Assembly: GCA_018814265.1 (NCBI GenBank)
Contig: JAHIZU010000253.1
Span: 1-9,970, forward strand
Direction of reading: 5' to 3'
From: Candidatus Margulisiibacteriota bacterium
GTDB lineage: Bacteria > Margulisbacteria > WOR-1 > O2-12-FULL-45-9
Length of the DNA: 9,970 nucleotides
Shown here piece by piece: positions 6,482-9,970 of this stretch (its first letter is position 1; each line of letters begins with the position of its first letter). The notes under the pieces are model-generated. The model did no database searches. It was given only the letters and a program-made list of their open reading frames with translations, and was not told the DNA's origin. Position numbers and translations under genes: made by a program.

Positions 6482-8025
6482 ATGCAAATCTTGCTCCACA
6501 ATATCAAGATCCGGTTAGAAGATGATGAGCCTGCGAGCTATAAAAAATTAGCGGCTAATAAACTCAGGCTGGACATTTCCGATGTCAGCCAGGTAAGGGT
6601 GTTTAAGAAGTCGTTGGATGCCCGTGACAAAAGGCAGTTTTTTTTAATTTGTCTTTGGCGGTTAAGATACCGTCAAAATTCAGGCACAGCAAGCAGTTCC
6701 CCCGCCTGGCGGAAGCACCTCCCAAAAAAGAACCAAAAAATATTTTGTCAGATAGGCCGATTATTATCGGCTTTGGTCCGGCCGGGATGTTTGCTGCTTT
6801 AACTTTTTTGGCCTATGGTATAAAACCGGTTGTTTTTGAGCGGGGGAAAAGAGTTGAGGAGCGGCTACAGGATATTCGCAAATTTGAGCAAGAAGGGGTT
6901 TTAGATCCGGAATCAAATGCCCAGTTTGGTGAAGGTGGGGCAGGGACATATTCCGATGGTAAGCTGACAACCAGGATAAAAGAGACCGGCTATGTGGCCA
7001 AAGTTTTAGAGACCTTTGTTGAGCATGGAGCGCCGGCTGAAATCGCTTATTTAAACAAGCCGCATTTGGGGACTGATCAGCTCTCTGCCATTGTTAAAGA
7101 TATTAGAGAGTATATTGTGAGTTCAGGCGGAGAGATCAATTTTCAGTCAAAAGTGACAGATCTTATTGTTGAGGGAGATACGCTGAAGGGTGTCATGGTC
7201 AACGGGCAAAAGCACTTCTCAACAACGGTGATCTTGGCGATCGGTCATTCGGCTAGAGATACTTTTCAATTATTACGGGACAAAGGAGTTGGCCTGGAGC
7301 AAAAGCCTTTTGCGGTTGGGGTGAGAATTGAGCATCCGGCTGAATTGATCAACCTGATGCAGTATGGTGAAAAGTATCAAAATCATCCCAAGCTTGGTCC
7401 GGCAGAGTATGCGTTGGCAGCTGGGGGTGTCTATTCTTTTTGCATGTGTCCGGGTGGTGAGATGATTAATGCTGCTTCAGAGCCTGGCAAACAGGCCTTA
7501 AATGGCATGAGCAATTCCAAGCGGAATGGGCAGTTTTCTAATGCCGCCATTGTGGCGGCGGTTACCACAGAGGATTTTGGCTCCAGCGATCCCATGGCCG
7601 GGATCGAGTTTCAGCGGCAGATGGAGGCGAAGGCCTACATTGATGGATGGAAGGCGCCGGCTCAGAATCTAATGGATTTTCTTAATGGAACTAAGTCGTC
7701 AAAGATCATTCCCAATTCATATAAGCTGGGAACGGTTTCTACGGAGCTTAACAAAATGTTGCCGGAATTTATTTCCAGTAAGCTTGCGGCTGCCTTTAAG
7801 CAATGGGCAGAGCGGTTTCCTCTCTTTGTCTCTGAGCGGGCGGTGCTGCTTCTGCCTGAGACCAGAACCTCCTCGCCGGTCAGGATATTGCGGAATAATG
7901 AAAGGCGCTCAGTAAGCCTGGCCACCTTATATCCAGTTGGCGAAGGTTCGGGCTATGCTGGTGGGATAACCAGTTCAGCTGTTGATGCGATTAAAACGGT
8001 TGAGGCGATACTTGGGATCTCATAA
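6482..8025 (+). CDS. COG2509-type NAD/FAD-dependent dehydrogenase, interrupted by a -1 frameshift
   Basis: An uncharacterised flavoprotein family of about 500 residues. The N-terminal domain (MQILLHNIKIRLEDDE to VFKKSLDARDKRQ, residues 1-52) is in the frame starting at 6482. The rest is in the frame entered at 6649. They join at the T run 6638-6645: a -1 shift gives RQFFFNLSLAVKIPSK and a 514-residue protein of normal length. After the join come the FAD-binding IIIGFGPAGMFAALTF (Gly97, Gly99, Gly102), the family motif FGEGGAGTYSDGKLTTR, PFAVGVRIEHP and the C-terminal GEGSGYAGGITSSAVDAI. Without the shift the ribosome stops at 6802 with an out-of-frame tail and no FAD domain. I chose the ATG at 6482 because family members start at this beta strand. 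A GTG at 6464 with GGGA upstream is an alternative. The specific substrate is unknown. Confidence 0.88.
6638..6674 (+). other. Candidate -1 frameshift site with downstream hairpin
   Basis: Eight T at 6638-6645 followed by AA give, in the N-terminal frame, TTT TTT TTA. Thus 6640-6646 is a T TTT TTA heptamer of the X XXY YYZ type. A stem GGCGGT (6657-6662) with ACCGTC (6669-6674) and a 6-base loop starts 10 bases after it, including one G-U pair. The geometry suits -1 slippage. A ninth T would also restore the frame, so a one-base deletion in the strain or assembly is the simple alternative. Confidence 0.5.
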
Positions 8026-8029
8026 AAAA

Positions 8030-8042
8030 TTGGAGAGGGAAG
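8030..8042 (+). repeat. 13-bp direct repeat of the tRNA-Tyr 3' end (left copy)
   Basis: TTGGAGAGGGAAG at 8030-8042 is identical, in the same orientation, to 8734-8746. The second copy spans the last 12 bases of the tRNA-Tyr gene plus one flanking base. The copies bracket about 700 bp holding the four-helix-bundle gene. This is the geometry of att sites made by tRNA-targeting integrases, but no integrase is present, and a 13-bp match may be chance. Confidence 0.35.
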
Positions 8043-8065
8043 CCCTTCGGCTTCGCTCAGGACAA
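8039..8065 (+). repeat. Short hairpin/repeat-like element after the FAD gene
   Basis: GAAGCC (8039-8044) pairs with GGCTTC (8049-8054) around a CTTC loop, continuing into GCTCAGGAC. The core CCCTTCGGCTTCGCTCAGG resembles dispersed intergenic repeats I remember from many environmental genomes, but only one copy is in this window. There is no T tract, so it is not a convincing terminator. Confidence 0.3.
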
Positions 8066-8234
8066 CCCTCTTGCGTACTCACTTCCTAATGCCACTTTTC
8101 GCTGTGCCTTTTTATTCTGATGGAAAGGCAACATCAAGCGACGAAATCTCGACACCTTTGACGGGCCTCCACTAGTAAAAATGGTTTTAAAGGTCGGCAA
8201 TAAAGTTGCTGTTATGTGGTTGGGTGAAATGAAA

Positions 8235-8603
8235 ATGATGGATAAACCATTTGCGAAATTCCCAGTATATCAACAAGCTTTAATTGCGGCAAAAAAAGTT
8301 AATCTGCTGTGCAAAAGGATTAATAGCCGGGAATTTTGTTTTTTAAAAGATCAACTTAGAAGAGCTGCGTCTTCAATTGTTTTAAATATTGCCGAGGGCT
8401 CTGGAAAATGGACCAAAAAGGACAAAATTAATTTCTATCGTATTGCCAGGGCGTCGGCACATGAATGTTCTGGGGCACTTGACTTGATTATCGTATACCA
8501 ATTAGCAAACGAAGATAATATTAAGCTGTATAAAAGGGAATTTGAACGTATTGCCGGCGACTTGCAAGCTATGATCTTTAGCATAGAAAGAAGAAAAATA
8601 TAA
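8235..8603 (+). CDS. Four-helix-bundle protein (S23/IVP family), stand-alone
   Basis: A 122-residue product from ATG 8235, the usual size for this family. It shows the hallmarks: a start near FPVYQQALIAAKKVNLLCKR, then LKDQLRRAASSIVLNIAEGS, then the helix FYRIARASAHECSGALDLII and a final helix ending IFSIERRKI. The RRAASSIVLNIAEG segment is the family signature. Relatives were first found in intervening sequences of 23S rRNA genes, and a structurally similar protein (Avd) serves diversity-generating retroelements. Here neither rRNA nor reverse transcriptase is nearby. The molecular role is unknown; nucleic-acid binding is often assumed. ATGs at 8181, 8229 and 8238 share the frame. I chose 8235 because GGGTG lies 8 bases upstream. 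The gene is slightly more AT-rich than its neighbours and sits between repeats, consistent with an acquired cassette. Confidence 0.9.
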   Translation: MMDKPFAKFPVYQQALIAAKKVNLLCKRINSREFCFLKDQLRRAASSIVLNIAEGSGKWTKKDKINFYRIARASAHECSGALDLIIVYQLANEDNIKLYKREFERIAGDLQAMIFSIERRKI

Positions 8604-8606
8604 TAA

Positions 8607-8702
8607 TTCCTGTGCCTGCTCCTGTGCCTTTCCCTATGCTTGTGCCTATAAAAATCCGATTTGGAGTGGTTCTGATGTTAGGCGCAGGAACAGGCACAGG
8701 AA
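8607..8702. repeat. Long imperfect inverted repeat built on CTGTGCCT
   Basis: The arm 8607-8630 is the reverse complement of 8679-8702 at 21 of 24 positions; the outer 12 bp (TTCCTGTGCCTG with CAGGCACAGGAA) are perfect. The loop is 48 bases. Within the arms CTGTGCCT recurs in tandem (8610, 8622, variant near 8640) and reversed (8692). Further copies lie at 8102-8109 and 8831-8838. It begins 3 bases after the four-helix-bundle stop and could act as a strong transcript hairpin or be a repeat element. Confidence 0.65.
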
Positions 8703-8734
8703 ATAAAAATCCAGCGCCAGCTCGGATTTTTATT
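8701..8734. terminator. Probable bidirectional terminator between the four-helix gene and tRNA-Tyr
   Basis: AAATAAAAATCC at 8701-8712 is the perfect reverse complement of GGATTTTTATTT at 8724-8735; the right arm reaches the last base of the tRNA. The inner AGC/GCT lengthens the stem around GCCA. T-rich arms on both strands fit termination from either side. The left arm also pairs with nothing else, but a second copy of ATAAAAATCC at 8648-8657 can compete for the right arm, giving alternative structures. Confidence 0.55.
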
Positions 8735-8817
8735 TGGAGAGGGAAGGATTCGAACCTTCGAAGGCATAAGCCGTCTGATTTACAGTCAGATGCGTTTAAC
8801 CACTTCGCTACCTCTCC
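8735..8817 (-). tRNA. tRNA-Tyr (anticodon GTA)
   Basis: An 83-base class II tRNA. The acceptor stem GGAGAGG pairs with CCTCTCC, followed by discriminator A. The D arm begins GCG and ends CGC. The anticodon arm is TCTGA-CTGTAAA-TCAGA, with GTA reading Tyr codons. The variable arm forms a GGC-TTAT-GCC hairpin, and the T arm is GAAGG-TTCGAAT-CCTTC. The CCA end is not encoded. It lies 48 bp beyond the terminator stem of the upstream operon; I see no convincing promoter for it. Confidence 0.97.
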
Positions 8818-8856
8818 GCGCGATAGCGCCCTGTGCCTGAGCCTTTTAAGAGCGCC

Positions 8857-8904
8857 ATAAAAGAACGGTTGCGGTTAAGACACGAAAGGCCCTAACCGCA
8901 ACCG
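8857..8904 (-). terminator. Rho-independent terminator of the aminotransferase-rlmB-small protein operon
   Basis: CGGTTGCGGTTA (8866-8877) is the perfect reverse complement of TAACCGCAACCG (8893-8904), with a 15-base loop. Read on the minus strand, the 12-bp GC-rich stem is followed by TTCTTTTAT. It starts 9 bp after the stop of the 42-residue gene, a standard position for an operon end. Confidence 0.85.
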
Positions 8905-8913
8905 AATAAAAAC

Positions 8914-9042
8914 TTATTTGCGGCGTTTTGTTCTCTTTCTGCCGCGAGCCATCTTAGCGCGAGAAATGTCACCCTTCTTGTCGATGAAATAAAGGTAACC
9001 CTTCTCTTTCTTAATACCGCATTTCATAACTTTTTCTGCCAT
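8914..9042 (-). CDS. Small conserved basic protein of 42 residues
   Basis: The frame reads MAEKVMKCGIKKEKGYLYFI, then DKKGDISRAKMARGRKRTKR and RK, with TAA at 8916-8914. The motif GIKKEKGYLYFIDKKGDISR followed by MARG is one I remember from small hypothetical proteins of deltaproteobacteria and uncultured lineages, sometimes repeated in tandem; this is memory, not a search. It has a short beta-hairpin-like core and a very basic tail (RGRKRTKRRK), which suggests RNA or ribosome binding; that is inference. The ribosome binding site is excellent: AGGAGGTGA, in which the final TGA is the stop codon of the rlmB-like gene, so the two are translationally coupled. A perfect terminator follows. Position after an rRNA methyltransferase is consistent with a translation-linked role. 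Confidence 0.8.
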   Translation of the reverse strand: MAEKVMKCGIKKEKGYLYFIDKKGDISRAKMARGRKRTKRRK

Positions 9043-9048
9043 GTCATT

Positions 9049-9558
9049 TCACCTCCTTTGTCTTATAACTTCGTATAGCGTGATCCCGGTTGCTACCGAG
9101 GCGTTTAGAGAGCTTGTCTCTCCCTGCATCGGGATGCGCACTACTTCGTCGCATCTTTCTTTGACCAATCGGGCCAACCCGCTGCCTTCGCTTCCGACGA
9201 CAAGAGCAAGCGGGACTTTAAAATCTGCCTCATTATATAATCTTTTACCGTCGATTTCAACCCCAATCACGACGATAGCTTGGTTTTTTAAGGAGGAGAT
9301 CGCTTCGGCGATGTTGGGCACGCGGGCGACAGCGACATTCCTGGCCGCGCCGGTCGAGACCCGCATCACGGTATCATTTACCTGGACCTGGCGCGCCTTG
9401 CGGATAACCACGCCGTGAACGCCAGCAGCTTCAGCCGTCCTTAAGATCGCGCCAAAGTTGTGCGGATCTTCAATGCCGTCGAGGATCAAAATGAACAGGG
9501 GTTCGTTCTTCTTGGCCGCGATATCCAGCAGGTCGTGTAATTTCTTATATTCAAACAT
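9049..9558 (-). CDS. rlmB: RlmB-like SPOUT (TrmH family) RNA 2'-O-methyltransferase
   Basis: SPOUT-fold enzyme that methylates ribose 2'-OH using SAM. The three TrmH motifs are present: LILDGIEDPHNFGAILRTAE near residues 24-43 with the catalytic-type Asn-x-Gly...Arg, LVVGSEGSGL near 119-128, and SSLNASVATGITLYEVIRQR at the C-terminus. The ending and the DGxxDPHN form resemble RlmB (23S rRNA Gm2251) more than TrmL. At 169 residues it lacks the ~75-90 residue N-terminal substrate-binding domain of standard RlmB. An in-frame TAA lies two codons before the ATG, so no longer start exists. It may be a minimal RlmB, or a TrmL-like enzyme with another RNA target. The start overlaps the upstream aminotransferase stop by 8 bp without a Shine-Dalgarno, and its stop forms part of the next gene's ribosome binding site. 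Confidence 0.82.
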   Translation of the reverse strand: MFEYKKLHDLLDIAAKKNEPLFILILDGIEDPHNFGAILRTAEAAGVHGVVIRKARQVQVNDTVMRVSTGAARNVAVARVPNIAEAISSLKNQAIVVIGVEIDGKRLYNEADFKVPLALVVGSEGSGLARLVKERCDEVVRIPMQGETSSLNASVATGITLYEVIRQRR

Positions 9559-9970
9559 TGCTTAAAGCGCGTTCAAATATCTTGAGCGCCTGGTCGATCT
9601 GGGCTTTATTCACGATAAGGGGAGGAACAAAGCGCATTACTGTGCCGCCACCGCCGGTTGGGATCAGGATCAGGCCGTGTTTAAGGCAATAATTCATGAT
9701 CTGGCTGACAAGAGCAGCTTCCTTAAAATCCACGCCGATCATTAGTCCTATACCGCGGACATCTTTGATCACAGGATATTTAATTCGAAGTTTTTCCAGG
9801 GCTTTCTTCATGTAGCTGCCCATCCGGCTAGCGTTCCGCAGTAATTTACCTTGTTTAATGACCTCGATCGTAGCGATGGCTGCAGCGCAGCAGACTGGAT
9901 TGCCGCCAAAGGTCCCGCCATGCGAGCCGGGAGACCAGTTTTTCATTATCTTGGCTGGCGCGGCAATGCC
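9551..9970 (-). CDS. Class III aminotransferase, C-terminal part (runs off the right edge)
   Basis: PLP-dependent fold type I transaminase; the last 139 residues are visible. SPGSHGGTFGGNPVCCAAAI is the typical segment after the PLP lysine in 4-aminobutyrate and acetylornithine-type enzymes, followed by VIKDVRGIGLMIGVDF, CLKHGLILIPTGG, VMRFVPPLIV and ALKIFERAL. The wording around GLILIPTGGGGTVMRFVPPL is closest to GabT-like 4-aminobutyrate aminotransferases, but the PLP lysine and substrate-determining residues lie outside the window, so the substrate stays open. The reading frame continues upstream of the internal Met at 9946 (GIAAPAKI precedes it), so that Met is not the start. It heads the visible operon with the rlmB-like gene, and its TGA at 9553-9551 overlaps that gene's ATG. 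Confidence 0.88.
   Translation of the reverse strand, partial: GIAAPAKIMKNWSPGSHGGTFGGNPVCCAAAIATIEVIKQGKLLRNASRMGSYMKKALEKLRIKYPVIKDVRGIGLMIGVDFKEAALVSQIMNYCLKHGLILIPTGGGGTVMRFVPPLIVNKAQIDQALKIFERALSNV

Noticed and set aside
8026..8234. Coding content between the FAD gene and the four-helix-bundle gene
   Set aside because: Apart from the 13-bp repeat, the short hairpin and a CTGTGCCT copy, no frame with a start and coding character was seen.
8612..8860. Plus-strand 82-codon frame reading through the tRNA region (GKDSNLRRHKPSDLQSDAFN)
   Set aside because: It is the antisense translation of tRNA-Tyr plus the inverted repeat, a well-known spurious ORF type.

Overview
The window is a compact bacterial chromosome segment of moderate GC content. 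It holds housekeeping genes, one tRNA and two small accessory patches; I see no rRNA, CRISPR array, transposase or integrase. Genes are tightly packed, with stop/start overlaps and an alternative TTG start. A small basic protein of the kind I remember from deltaproteobacteria and uncultured lineages follows an rlmB-like gene, and the cyanobacterial HIP1 octamer GCGATCGC occurs three times. An uncultured lineage is possible, but I cannot name the phylum from 10 kb.

Left half (1-4771, minus strand). One likely operon runs right to left: a class I SAM methyltransferase (4771-3962), maf (3965-3399), a secreted TPR-like protein (3414-2788), mutL (2761-1040), a possible 49-residue ORF (1050-901) and topA (908 to beyond the left edge). 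Most junctions overlap or are very short, so translational coupling is likely. The known functions are nucleotide-pool or septum-related (Maf), mismatch repair (MutL) and DNA topology (TopA).

Middle (4937-8025, plus strand). A small exported protein is followed two bases later by an exported lysozyme-like protein, which suggests a cell-envelope pair. Next is a stretch (5830-6481) whose only plausible content is a broken, kinase-like reading frame on the minus strand. It is followed by a COG2509-type FAD-dependent dehydrogenase whose N-terminal domain and FAD domain lie in different frames. They join by a -1 shift at a run of eight T, exactly at a T TTT TTA heptamer with a small hairpin 10 nt downstream. 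This is the most notable signal in the window: either a one-base deletion in the genome or assembly, or programmed frameshifting.

Right part (8026-9970). A small accessory patch holds a stand-alone four-helix-bundle (S23/IVP family) gene and nested inverted repeats built on CTGTGCCT. It is bounded by a 13-bp direct repeat of the 3' end of tRNA-Tyr. Then, on the minus strand, come tRNA-Tyr(GTA), a rho-independent terminator, a 42-residue conserved basic protein, an RlmB-like rRNA methyltransferase lacking the usual N-terminal domain, and the C-terminal part of a class III aminotransferase that runs off the right edge.
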